From Thermoanaerobaculia bacterium (GTDB lineage Bacteria; Acidobacteriota; Thermoanaerobaculia; Multivoradales; Multivoraceae), in NCBI GenBank assembly GCA_022826745.1, contig JAJDUI010000009.1:151938-215937 (forward strand): a stretch of DNA of 64,000 nucleotides. The letters run 5' to 3'. The translations under genes and the position numbers were made by a program. Shown here piece after piece: positions 51,730 through 59,604 of the stretch (position 1 is its first letter; every line of letters begins with the position of its first letter). The notes beneath the pieces are model-generated. The model saw only the letters and a list, made by a program, of their open reading frames with translations. It was not told the DNA's origin and did not search any database.

Positions 51730-52641
51730 CTACAGGATGCTGCGGCCGAAGAGGGAACTCAACAGGCCGAGGGCCAGCTTCGCGGTCTGATTCCGGGTGT
51801 CGAGAATGGGATTGACTTCGACGACGTCGACGGAGCCCGGACCGCCGTGTTCGGCGATCAGTTCCATCAGCAGGTGCCCCTCGCGGTAGCTCAGGCCGCC
51901 GGGCGCCTGGGTGCCCACGCCTGGCGCCTCGCGGGGGTCGATGGAGTCCATGTCGAGGCTCACGTGGAGCCGGTCCAGGTGGCCCAGACGTTCGAGAGCT
52001 TCGAGGGCGACGGGCGCCAGGCCCCGTTCGTCGATCTGGCGCATCGTGTAGGTGGTGATGCCCGTCTTCTGGATCAGGGCCTGCTCGCCGGGATCGAGGT
52101 CCCGGACGCCGAAGAGCACGACGTCTTCCGGCCGCAGCTTCGGGCCCGGGCGGCCGGCATCGACCAGATCGGGCGCGCCGTGGCCGCACAGGGCCGCGAG
52201 CGGCATGCCGTGGAGGTTGCCGGTCGGAGAGGTGTCCGGCGTGTTGAAGTCGCCATGGGCATCGATCCAGAGTACGCCGGTGCGGTGCTCGTGCGAGACG
52301 CCTCCCACCGTTCCCACGGCGATCGAGTGGTCGCCGCCCAGCACCAGCGGCAAGGCGCCTTCGGCTACTGCCTGCCTGCTTGCCTCGTAGATGCGCTCGC
52401 AGGCGTCGACGACTGGCCGGAGGAAGCCCAGGCCAGGTTCCTCGGGCAGGGAGTCCCGCTCGACCGTCTCGATGTTGCCGCGGTCCTCGACCCGGTAGCC
52501 GAGCCGGGACAGGGCCGACTTGAGGCCGGCGTAGCGCAGCGCGGTGGGGCCCAGGTCCACGCCGCGACGCGACTGCCCGAGGTCGAGCGGAGCGCCGACG
52601 ATGCGGATGGTGGTCTGGGTTGGCGGGGTCTGCACAGGCAT
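51730..52641 (-). CDS. rocF: Arginase
   Basis: A 303-residue ureohydrolase. Mn-binding motifs are all present: 'LVLGGDHSIAVG', 'LWIDAHGDFNTPDTSPTGNLHGM' and 'VSLDMDSIDPREAPGVGT'. The 'NTPDTSPTGNLHG' loop is characteristic of true arginases rather than agmatinases. N-terminal 'IVGAPLDLGQSRRGVDLGPTALR' is also standard. It hydrolyses arginine to ornithine and urea. It is transcribed together with the EVE gene by proximity. No urease or ornithine aminotransferase genes are nearby. Confidence 0.94.
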   Translation of the reverse strand: MPVQTPPTQTTIRIVGAPLDLGQSRRGVDLGPTALRYAGLKSALSRLGYRVEDRGNIETVERDSLPEEPGLGFLRPVVDACERIYEASRQAVAEGALPLVLGGDHSIAVGTVGGVSHEHRTGVLWIDAHGDFNTPDTSPTGNLHGMPLAALCGHGAPDLVDAGRPGPKLRPEDVVLFGVRDLDPGEQALIQKTGITTYTMRQIDERGLAPVALEALERLGHLDRLHVSLDMDSIDPREAPGVGTQAPGGLSYREGHLLMELIAEHGGPGSVDVVEVNPILDTRNQTAKLALGLLSSLFGRSIL

Positions 52642-52724
52642 GGCGCGACGCTAGCAACTTGCGGGACGGGAGGGTTGTTCCGGATGCCGGCAGGGACGCC
52701 GGCGCAATAGGATGCGGACTGCTC

Positions 52725-54515
52725 ATGTCGGTCCGCAACTTCTGCATCATCGCCCACATCGACCACGGCAAGTCGACCCTCGCCGATCGCCTGATCCAGC
52801 ACTGCGGCGCGGTCGAGGACCGGGAGTTCCGCGACCAGATCCTCGACTCGATGGACATCGAGCGGGAGCGCGGGATCACGATCAAGAGCAACACGGTGAC
52901 GCTTCGCCACCAGGACGCGGAGGGCCGGACCTGTCGCCTCAACCTGATCGACACGCCGGGCCACGTCGACTTCTCGCACGAGGTGCGCCGGTCGCTCATG
53001 TCGTGCGAGGGGGCGTTGCTGCTGATCGACGCCTCCCAGGGCGTGGAGGCGCAGACCGTTGCCAATCTCTACCTGGCGCTCGAATACGACCTGACGATCA
53101 TCCCGGTGATCAACAAGATCGACCTGCCGTCCGCCGATGTCGATCGGGTGCGGGAGGAGATCGAGAGCGACCTGGGCCTCGACCCGCTCGAGGCGGTGCT
53201 CTGCTCCGCGAAGACCGGCGAGGGAGTCGAGGACGTGCTCGACGCGATCGTGGAGCGGCTGCCGCCGCCGGAAGGCGATGGGTCGGCGCCGCTCCAGGCG
53301 CTGGTCTTCGACGCCCAGTACGACCCGTACCGCGGCGTCGTCATGCTGGTGCGGGTGCGCCAGGGCACTCTCCGGCCGAAACAGAAGATCCGCCTGATGC
53401 ACACCGGCAGCGAGCACGAGGTGGAGGAGATCGGCACCCTGCTGCTCAAGCGGAGGCAGCGCGAGGAGCTGGAAGCCGGCGCCGTGGGCTACGTCATCGC
53501 CGGAATCAGGAAGATCTCCGAGATCGACATCGGCGACACGATCACGACCGTCCCGAATGGCGCCGCGGAACCGATCCCGGGCTATCGCGAGGCCAAGCCG
53601 GTGGTCTTCTCCTCGATCTATCCGGTCTCGAGTCACGACTACGAGGACCTGACCCGCGCGCTCGAGAAGCTGGCGCTGAACGACGCCTCGCTGACCTACG
53701 AGAAGGACTCCTCGTCGGCACTCGGGTTCGGGTTCCGCTGCGGGTTCCTCGGCCTGCTGCACCTCGATGTCGTCCAGGAGCGCCTGGAGCGGGAGTACGG
53801 GCTGTCGCTCGTGCTGTCCGCGCCGTCGGTGCGGTACGAAGTGATGATGTCGGACGGCGCGGAACGGCAGATCGACAATCCGGCCGCCTACCCGGATCCG
53901 TCCGAGATCGAGGGAGTCGCCGAGCCCTACATCAAGGCTTCGATCATGCTCCCGGAGCGCTATCTCGGCTCGGTCATGGAACTCTGCCTCGAACGTCGCG
54001 GCGGCAAGACGAACATTCACTACCTGGCGGTGGGGCGGGTCGAGCTGACCTGCGAACTGCCGCTGGCCGAGGTCCTCTTCGACTTCTACGACAAGCTGAA
54101 GACGGTCACCCAGGGCTACGGCTCGTTCGACTACGAGCTGATCGGCCTGCGGCAGACCGACTTGGTCAAGGTCGACATCCTGGTCAACGGCGAGCGGGTC
54201 GACGCCCTCTCCCAGCTCGTTCACCGGGACAAGGCGCGGCGGCGCGCCCTCCGCTACTGCGAGCGGCTCAAGGACACGATCCCGCGCCAGCAGTTCAAGA
54301 TCGCGATCCAGGGCGCCATCGGCGGCCAGATCATCGCTCGCACGACGATCACCGCGTTCCGCAAGGACGTCACGGCGAAGTGCTACGGCGGCGACATCAC
54401 CCGCAAGCGGAAACTCCTCGAGAAGCAGCGCGAGGGCAAGAAGCGGATGAAGCGGGTCGGCTCCGTCGACATCCCGCAGGAGGCCTTCGTGTCGGTGCTG
54501 CGGAGCGACGGTTAG
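52725..54515 (+). CDS. lepA: Elongation factor 4 (LepA)
   Basis: A 596-residue translational GTPase. G1 'AHIDHGKST' begins at residue 9, the switch segment 'RERGITIKSN' and G3 'DTPGHVDF' follow, G4 is 'NKID', and the C-terminal LepA-specific domain contains 'YGSFDYELIG' and 'CYGGDITRKRKLLEKQREGKKRMK'. ATG at 52725 gives the usual length. LepA assists ribosome function or assembly under stress. It overlaps the convergent SRPBCC gene by 4 bp at their stops (TTAG). It is divergent from arginase. Confidence 0.97.
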   Translation: MSVRNFCIIAHIDHGKSTLADRLIQHCGAVEDREFRDQILDSMDIERERGITIKSNTVTLRHQDAEGRTCRLNLIDTPGHVDFSHEVRRSLMSCEGALLLIDASQGVEAQTVANLYLALEYDLTIIPVINKIDLPSADVDRVREEIESDLGLDPLEAVLCSAKTGEGVEDVLDAIVERLPPPEGDGSAPLQALVFDAQYDPYRGVVMLVRVRQGTLRPKQKIRLMHTGSEHEVEEIGTLLLKRRQREELEAGAVGYVIAGIRKISEIDIGDTITTVPNGAAEPIPGYREAKPVVFSSIYPVSSHDYEDLTRALEKLALNDASLTYEKDSSSALGFGFRCGFLGLLHLDVVQERLEREYGLSLVLSAPSVRYEVMMSDGAERQIDNPAAYPDPSEIEGVAEPYIKASIMLPERYLGSVMELCLERRGGKTNIHYLAVGRVELTCELPLAEVLFDFYDKLKTVTQGYGSFDYELIGLRQTDLVKVDILVNGERVDALSQLVHRDKARRRALRYCERLKDTIPRQQFKIAIQGAIGGQIIARTTITAFRKDVTAKCYGGDITRKRKLLEKQREGKKRMKRVGSVDIPQEAFVSVLRSDG

Positions 54516-55144
54516 TTCGATTCGCCGGTGTAGAACGCGGCCGTCCGTCCAGCCGCGGCGCGGGCGGCGTCCGGCTCTTCGCCGGCGGCGATGCCGGCTT
54601 CGCCCCACGCTTCGGCGCTTCCCTTGATCAGAGCCTTGCCTTCGGGCGAGGCGGCGAAGGCTTCTCCGTCCAGCTTCGGTTCATCGGGCCAGTCGAGGTG
54701 GAGGGCCAGTCCCACCAGGGCCAGCTCCCAGCCGACGCCGGTGGCGCCGGGGCCGTACTCGTCCCAGTGCGGCGACAGGAGAGCGGTGTGCCTGAGTTCC
54801 AGGTGGGCGGCGCCGGTTCCCTCCGGCGAACAGCGGACCTCCACCCAACTCGTGTCTCCCGCGAACTCCCAGGTGACGGCGTAGAACGAGGGCGGCTCGC
54901 AGGCCGTGATCACGCCGCCGGCGTTCCCTTCGAGTTGATAGCGGCCGCCGAGTTCGAGTTCGCCGGTGACCGGCAGGAACCACTGGGGAATCCGCTCCCC
55001 GTTGGTTAGAGCGTTCCAGAGGTCCTCCTGGGGGACGGGGAAGCTGCGGCCGAGGGTGATGGCGCCAACGGGCCGGCCGTCGCGTTCCTGCAACGCAACG
55101 GTACGCTCCGCAGCGGCCAGGCGACTTTCTACGTCGACGCTCAT
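54512..55144 (-). CDS. SRPBCC/AHSA1-family protein
   Basis: A 210-residue START-like protein. 'LGRSFPVPQEDLWNALTNGERIPQWFLPV' and 'LGGRYQLEGNAGGVITACEPP...YAVTWEF' give the helix-grip pattern of activator-of-Hsp90-ATPase-homologue (AHSA1) domains, with 'GTGAAHLELRHTAL' and 'GVGWELALVGLALHL' for the later strands and long helix. These proteins bind small hydrophobic ligands or act in stress responses; the ligand is unknown. The stop overlaps that of lepA by 4 bp. Confidence 0.85.
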   Translation of the reverse strand: MSVDVESRLAAAERTVALQERDGRPVGAITLGRSFPVPQEDLWNALTNGERIPQWFLPVTGELELGGRYQLEGNAGGVITACEPPSFYAVTWEFAGDTSWVEVRCSPEGTGAAHLELRHTALLSPHWDEYGPGATGVGWELALVGLALHLDWPDEPKLDGEAFAASPEGKALIKGSAEAWGEAGIAAGEEPDAARAAAGRTAAFYTGESN

Positions 55145-55536
55145 CGTACCGAGCGGCTGACTATACGCGCCTGAGTGTGATCCGAGGGGCCTACTCCGGT
55201 GTGTACGAGCTCGGCTTGCCGCGTCCGACTACTGGGCCGGTCGCCAGCGTCCCTTGCCGTCCCGTCTCTCCGTCCGTACGGCACGTTCTGCGTCTCCCAA
55301 ATGGGATATGCAGAACGTCTTCCTTTTCGTCAGACTCTCCGTGTCTTCACAGAGAAACCAGGTCTGTCGAGAACAGGCGTGCCAATGCATGGTGGAGGGT
55401 GGCTGGTTCGTTCGTGGCCCCGGTCACCGATCTGGCGTTCAACCTTCACGTGCAAGGCCCGACCGGCGATCGCTGGACCCACACGAACCGCCTGGGGCAG
55501 ACGGCTGAGACCCGTAGTCGAGCAAGGAGAGGTCCA
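55145..55536. other. Intergenic stretch without a supported gene
   Basis: About 390 bp between two starts on opposite strands. It is noticeably less GC-rich than the surroundings around 55290-55370 and should hold the promoters of both flanking genes, but I see no convincing -35/-10 pair. Frames that cross it are poor in coding character. At 55190-55215 the minus strand could read '...SSYTPE' and stop, resembling the end of the DUF3604 protein encoded at 57575; this may be a fragment or chance. Confidence 0.4.
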
Positions 55537-55983
55537 GTGGAGTGGAACAAGACAATCGAGCATGTGACGAAGGCACTGGTGGTCCTGCTGGTGGCCGGAG
55601 CTTCCTACCTGACCAATGAGCTGAACCAGGCCAAGCGGAAGTCCTCGGAGTTGCAGACGAGCCTCGAGAGCACCAGGGCGGAGGTGGAGGAGCTTCAGAC
55701 CGCGAATGCGAGAAGGGTGGAAGAACTGCGGGAGATGTTGGCGGCGATGGCCGCCGACGCCGAGAATCTGCACGTCGATCTCGCCGCCTGGAAGCACGAC
55801 AAACGCATGTCGCTTTGCCAGAACACTGTGGGGCGTCTGTCGAGGTGCCGGACACTCATCGAGGAGTTGGATTCCGGCTCGAATGCGATGTTCCGCCGCC
55901 TAAGGGCGGATCATCGGGACAAGCTCTCCGACCACTGGTCGTTCAGCGAGTACTCCTCGGTCATGGGCGGTCCGAGTAGCTAG
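55537..55983 (+). CDS. Small membrane-anchored coiled-coil protein
   Basis: A 148-residue protein that I do not recognise. The start is taken as GTG at 55537, 5 bases after 'AGGAGAGG'. It reads 'MEWNKTIEHVTKALVVLLVAGASYLTNELN': a single hydrophobic helix at about 9-24, with the short end inside, followed by a coiled coil (about 27-80: 'KSSELQTSLESTRAEVEELQTANARRVEELREML'). A tail follows with two Cys ('SLCQNTV', 'LSRCRTL'). The frame extends upstream, but that part crosses the low-GC intergenic region and is not protein-like. It could be a structural or scaffold protein of the envelope. The PhoD-like gene begins 33 bp downstream and may be in the same transcript. Confidence 0.6.
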   Translation: MEWNKTIEHVTKALVVLLVAGASYLTNELNQAKRKSSELQTSLESTRAEVEELQTANARRVEELREMLAAMAADAENLHVDLAAWKHDKRMSLCQNTVGRLSRCRTLIEELDSGSNAMFRRLRADHRDKLSDHWSFSEYSSVMGGPSS

Positions 55984-56016
55984 ACCCCTCGTGACGGCGG
56001 TGGGAGGAGAACAGCC

Positions 56017-57558
56017 ATGAGGGTGGTCATGGGACCGGTGCTGAGCTTGCGCCGTGCCGGCCGCGACCGCTGGCGGGTGTCGGCGCTGATCGTGACCGCG
56101 AGGACGGACGATCCCGATGTCCTTCTGGTCAGGCGTTGCGGCTCGCACGCCCAAGACGCGATGGAGGTGCCGGCGAAGGAGCTGTGGGTTCACGGCGGCG
56201 AAGCCGTCTACCGGTACGAAATGGCCGTCTCCCGTGATCCGAAGCGGGCCACTCGCGTCGAGTACGGCTTCCCCGGTACGAAGAAGCCATGGACCTTCCA
56301 CGTTCCCGCCGCGGGTCAGAAGCCGAGGATGGCCTTCGTGTCGTGCAACGGCTTCTCGTCGGCTGCGGAGATCAAGAAGGTCAAGGACAAGAACCGTCTC
56401 TGGAAGCGAGTGGCGGCGTTGCATTGCGGGAGTCCTTACCACCTGCTGATCATGGGCGGGGACCAGGTCTACGCCGATCAGATCTGGGAGGAGTGCTCCG
56501 CAGTAAAGAGGTGGGTCGAGACGCCCTTCGATACCCGGAGACGGCGGCGGTTCACCAGGGAGATGGCCGCCCAGGCCGGGCGCTTCTACTTCAACCTGTA
56601 TCGGGACCGCTGGCGCCAGCCCGAAGTGGCGCACATGCTGTCGTCGGCGCCGACCGTGATGATGTGGGACGACCACGACATCTTCGACGGCTGGGGCTCC
56701 TACAGCCCCGAGATTCAGACCTGCGACGTGTACCGGGGTCTTTTCCGCGCGGCCAGAGACCACTTCGCCGTGTTTCAGCAGCAGGTCGATCCCCGCACCG
56801 GGGAAGACCACCCGAGCCGTCTCGCTGGCGGAGGCGGGTTCACGCTTGGCGTCGAGTTGGGCGACTACGCGGTGCTTGCCCTCGACGCCCGGTCTGAGCG
56901 GTCCCAGAGGCAGGTGCTCGGTCGCGACTCCTGGGACGCGATCTGGTCCTGGACCGATGACTTGCCGGCGGCGGACGAGGGCGGTCCCAGGCATCTGCTT
57001 CTGGTGAGCGGCGTACCGGTTCTGCACGCCGACTTCGGCTCACTGGAGCGGCTGATGGGCTGGATTCCAGGCGACCAGGCGCTGGAGGACGACGTCCGGG
57101 ACCATTGGCAGAGTCCCGGCCACCGCAAGGAGCGCCTGCGCCTGATCCACCGGCTGCTGGACCTGATGGAGCGCAAGCGGATCCGTGCGACGATCATCTC
57201 GGGAGACGTGCATGTCGGGTGCCTCGGCGTCATCGAGTCGGAGCGCTCCGGCGCCCGCGGCGAGCGGTCGAGCGTGATCAACCAGCTCACTTCTTCGGGC
57301 ATCGTCCATCCTCCGCCGCCGAAACTGCTCGGCTACCTGCTCGAGCGGTTGAGCGACGAGACCGAACCGATCGACCGGGGCATTGCCGGGTGCATCCTGC
57401 CCTTCCCGACGAAGCGGAGGAAGTTCGTGCTGGAACGGAACTTCCTCAGTCTCGAACCGGACGATCGGGACGATCGGCTGTGGGCGAACTGGTACGTCGA
57501 GGGGGAGGAGGGCGAACCGGCGACGAAGGTCATCGGTCCGGTGCAGGGCCGGCGCTGA
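56017..57558 (+). CDS. PhoD-like metallophosphatase
   Basis: A 513-residue protein started by ATG at 56017 behind 'GGGAGGAG'. The catalytic half has 'FVSCNG', 'LIMGGDQVYADQIW', 'WDDHDIFDGWGSY' and 'IISGDVHVG', the metal-binding motifs of alkaline phosphatase D-type enzymes. The first ~90 residues form a beta domain. No signal peptide or Tat motif is visible, unlike classical secreted PhoD, so a cytoplasmic phosphodiesterase is likely. It is convergent with the DUF3604 lipoprotein gene (16 bp apart). Substrate unknown. Confidence 0.87.
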   Translation: MRVVMGPVLSLRRAGRDRWRVSALIVTARTDDPDVLLVRRCGSHAQDAMEVPAKELWVHGGEAVYRYEMAVSRDPKRATRVEYGFPGTKKPWTFHVPAAGQKPRMAFVSCNGFSSAAEIKKVKDKNRLWKRVAALHCGSPYHLLIMGGDQVYADQIWEECSAVKRWVETPFDTRRRRRFTREMAAQAGRFYFNLYRDRWRQPEVAHMLSSAPTVMMWDDHDIFDGWGSYSPEIQTCDVYRGLFRAARDHFAVFQQQVDPRTGEDHPSRLAGGGGFTLGVELGDYAVLALDARSERSQRQVLGRDSWDAIWSWTDDLPAADEGGPRHLLLVSGVPVLHADFGSLERLMGWIPGDQALEDDVRDHWQSPGHRKERLRLIHRLLDLMERKRIRATIISGDVHVGCLGVIESERSGARGERSSVINQLTSSGIVHPPPPKLLGYLLERLSDETEPIDRGIAGCILPFPTKRRKFVLERNFLSLEPDDRDDRLWANWYVEGEEGEPATKVIGPVQGRR

Positions 57559-57574
57559 CGTCGCTTGCGAACGC

Positions 57575-59506
57575 CTACTCCGGCGTGTACCAGATCGGCG
57601 ACGACCAGGCGCGTTCCTGGATCGTCGGCGAGACGTCGTAGCGGGGCTCGACTCCCTCGCGCAGGGCGTCCCAGGTCGACCAGCGGCAGGTCGGGTTCTC
57701 GAGGACGCGGACGTAGTAGAAGGCCCGCTTCGAGGCGTCGAAGTCGGGGTCGGTCCAGACCGCCTGCAGTGTGTCCGCCCCGGAGTCGTCGCTGATCTGG
57801 CAGGTGGAGAGGTCGACCGTCGCTCCGTTGTCGGGGCAACGGTGCGTGGCCGGGTCGACCGCGGCGCCGTCCGAGCAGACCACGTCGTAGACCATCTCGT
57901 CGCCCTCGCCGTCGCTGGACCATCCCTTGATCACCTGCACGCGGTCCAGCGGCGCGGCCATCGAGTCCCTCATCGCCATGACCGCGAAGGTCGGCGCTTC
58001 GCCGACGTCGGCGGCCAGGAGGTCGCCGCCCATCGGCACGCCTTCGGCGTAGGCCCGGGTCAGGAACTCGGCGTCGTCGAGGTCGCCGTCGGTGAAGTCG
58101 CCGGCGAAGAAGCGGACCATCATGCGCGGCCCGGACGTGCCGAACGTCTCCTTCCGCCGCATGGCGTCGAAGAGCGCCTCGCGGGTGTTCTCCTCCGCCC
58201 AGACGCCGGCCAGGCCGGAGGCGCCCCAGGTGTAGTAGTAGGTGTCGCGGAAGGTCCGTCCCGAGCCGTCCTCGGTACGCGTCGACGAGTCCGACTGCTG
58301 GGCCGGGTCGCCCAGCGTCTGGTTGGCGCCGGTGCCGGGTACCGAACCCCGAAGCTGCGGCGTGGCGTCGAGGACCCCGACCTTGGACCAGTAGTCGTCC
58401 TCCCGGAAGGCGCCGCCGGAGACGTGGGTGTCGCTGGCGCCGACGATGCCCAGCTTGTACGGGTTCGTCAGACCGCCGTCGGCGAGCCGGATGCCGCGAA
58501 GCAGCGCGTTACGGACGTAGCTGCCCCCCGGCTGGCTGATGATCGTCGTCGCGATCTTGTACGGCATGATCTCGAAGTTGGCCCACTCGTCGTTGGGCGA
58601 GAGCGCCGGGTGGGTGTCCGACGTGCCCTTGACCTGGGTGATCTCGACCAGCGGCTCGTTGCGCATCCGTACGTCGACGTAGTTCTCGTCGAGAGGATCG
58701 CCGTAGAACTGCTCCATCTCGAACATGCGGCCGCCGGAGCCGTTCGGGTTGTGCGGTATGGCGAGCGCGTCCATGCCGAGATCCCGCCAGCCGTCCATCG
58801 CGGCCCAGAGATCCTCGGGATTCTGCGAGTCGATCCGGCTGAACGGCGCGTCGGGGGCCTCGGAGCCACGGAAGACCACGTTGCGGTGCAGGTTGTCCCG
58901 GTCGTAACCGGAAGAGGTGAACTCGTAGGCGATGAAGGCCGTGAAGTTCCCCGGATCGTTGTGCGCCTCGGCGGCCTCGATGATCTTGGACCAGGCGTCC
59001 CGGACGACATCCATGCTGAGATGCTCGTCCTCGCCCTTCTGGGCACCCAGGTAGGGCCGCATGCCGACGAAGATGCCGCGGCGCTCGTCGGCCTCGTCGG
59101 CCGCGCGCATGTCGGCGGCGATCGGGTGTCCGTATGCGGGCGAACCCTCTTCCGTCATCGCCGGCAGCATGCCGAGGTACATGCCGTGGTCGGTCACGCC
59201 CTGGAAGTCGAGCGGCCGGTCGAGCTTCATGTCGAAGCCGGCGGGATGCTTGATCGTCCCGCCCTTGGCGAACTCGTATGCGTCGTTCGGATCGGTCGTC
59301 GTGCCGAAGATGAAGGCGTCGAAGGAGTAGCGGGTGTGGACGTGGAGATCGCCGAAGTAGGCGTTCTTCGTGGGGTTCGGGGTGGGGCCTTCAGCCGTTC
59401 CGCCGGGCGCTTCGCCGCCGTCGGTGGGGTCATCGCCCGGCGCGCATGCTGCAATCAGGAACACGGAGAACGCGGTCAGCGCCGCGACCGTCGTCTGCTT
59501 CTTCAT
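57575..59506 (-). CDS. DUF3604 lipoprotein (PHP-like metal site)
   Basis: A 643-residue protein with a lipoprotein signal: 'MKKQTTVAALTAFSVFLIAACAPG', where Cys21 follows a clear lipobox. The mature part starts with an acidic, Gly/Pro linker and then 'NAYFGDLHVHTRYSFDAF', the PHP-like metal motif of DUF3604. Further markers are 'GVTDHGMYLGM', 'FIAYEFTSS', 'LAIPHNPNGSGG' and 'GIVGASDTH', and the family's ending 'AWSSPIWYTPE'. It should be anchored at the outer or inner membrane facing the periplasm. Enzymatic activity is unknown; phosphoesterase-like chemistry is inferred from the fold. It is divergent from a second DUF3604 gene with 98 bp between. Confidence 0.9.
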   Translation of the reverse strand: MKKQTTVAALTAFSVFLIAACAPGDDPTDGGEAPGGTAEGPTPNPTKNAYFGDLHVHTRYSFDAFIFGTTTDPNDAYEFAKGGTIKHPAGFDMKLDRPLDFQGVTDHGMYLGMLPAMTEEGSPAYGHPIAADMRAADEADERRGIFVGMRPYLGAQKGEDEHLSMDVVRDAWSKIIEAAEAHNDPGNFTAFIAYEFTSSGYDRDNLHRNVVFRGSEAPDAPFSRIDSQNPEDLWAAMDGWRDLGMDALAIPHNPNGSGGRMFEMEQFYGDPLDENYVDVRMRNEPLVEITQVKGTSDTHPALSPNDEWANFEIMPYKIATTIISQPGGSYVRNALLRGIRLADGGLTNPYKLGIVGASDTHVSGGAFREDDYWSKVGVLDATPQLRGSVPGTGANQTLGDPAQQSDSSTRTEDGSGRTFRDTYYYTWGASGLAGVWAEENTREALFDAMRRKETFGTSGPRMMVRFFAGDFTDGDLDDAEFLTRAYAEGVPMGGDLLAADVGEAPTFAVMAMRDSMAAPLDRVQVIKGWSSDGEGDEMVYDVVCSDGAAVDPATHRCPDNGATVDLSTCQISDDSGADTLQAVWTDPDFDASKRAFYYVRVLENPTCRWSTWDALREGVEPRYDVSPTIQERAWSSPIWYTPE

Positions 59507-59604
59507 CGGCTTCTCCTCAAGAACGGTGTTCGAGCAGTCTACTATTGTCGTCCTGCTATCGCTGTTGGAATTTCTTGCTCCGGATCGCGAAGGGAGGCCT
59601 CGTT

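Noticed and set aside
55177..55536. N-terminal extension of the small coiled-coil protein
   Set aside because: The extension lacks coding character and crosses a low-GC stretch; the GTG at 55537 has a good ribosome site.
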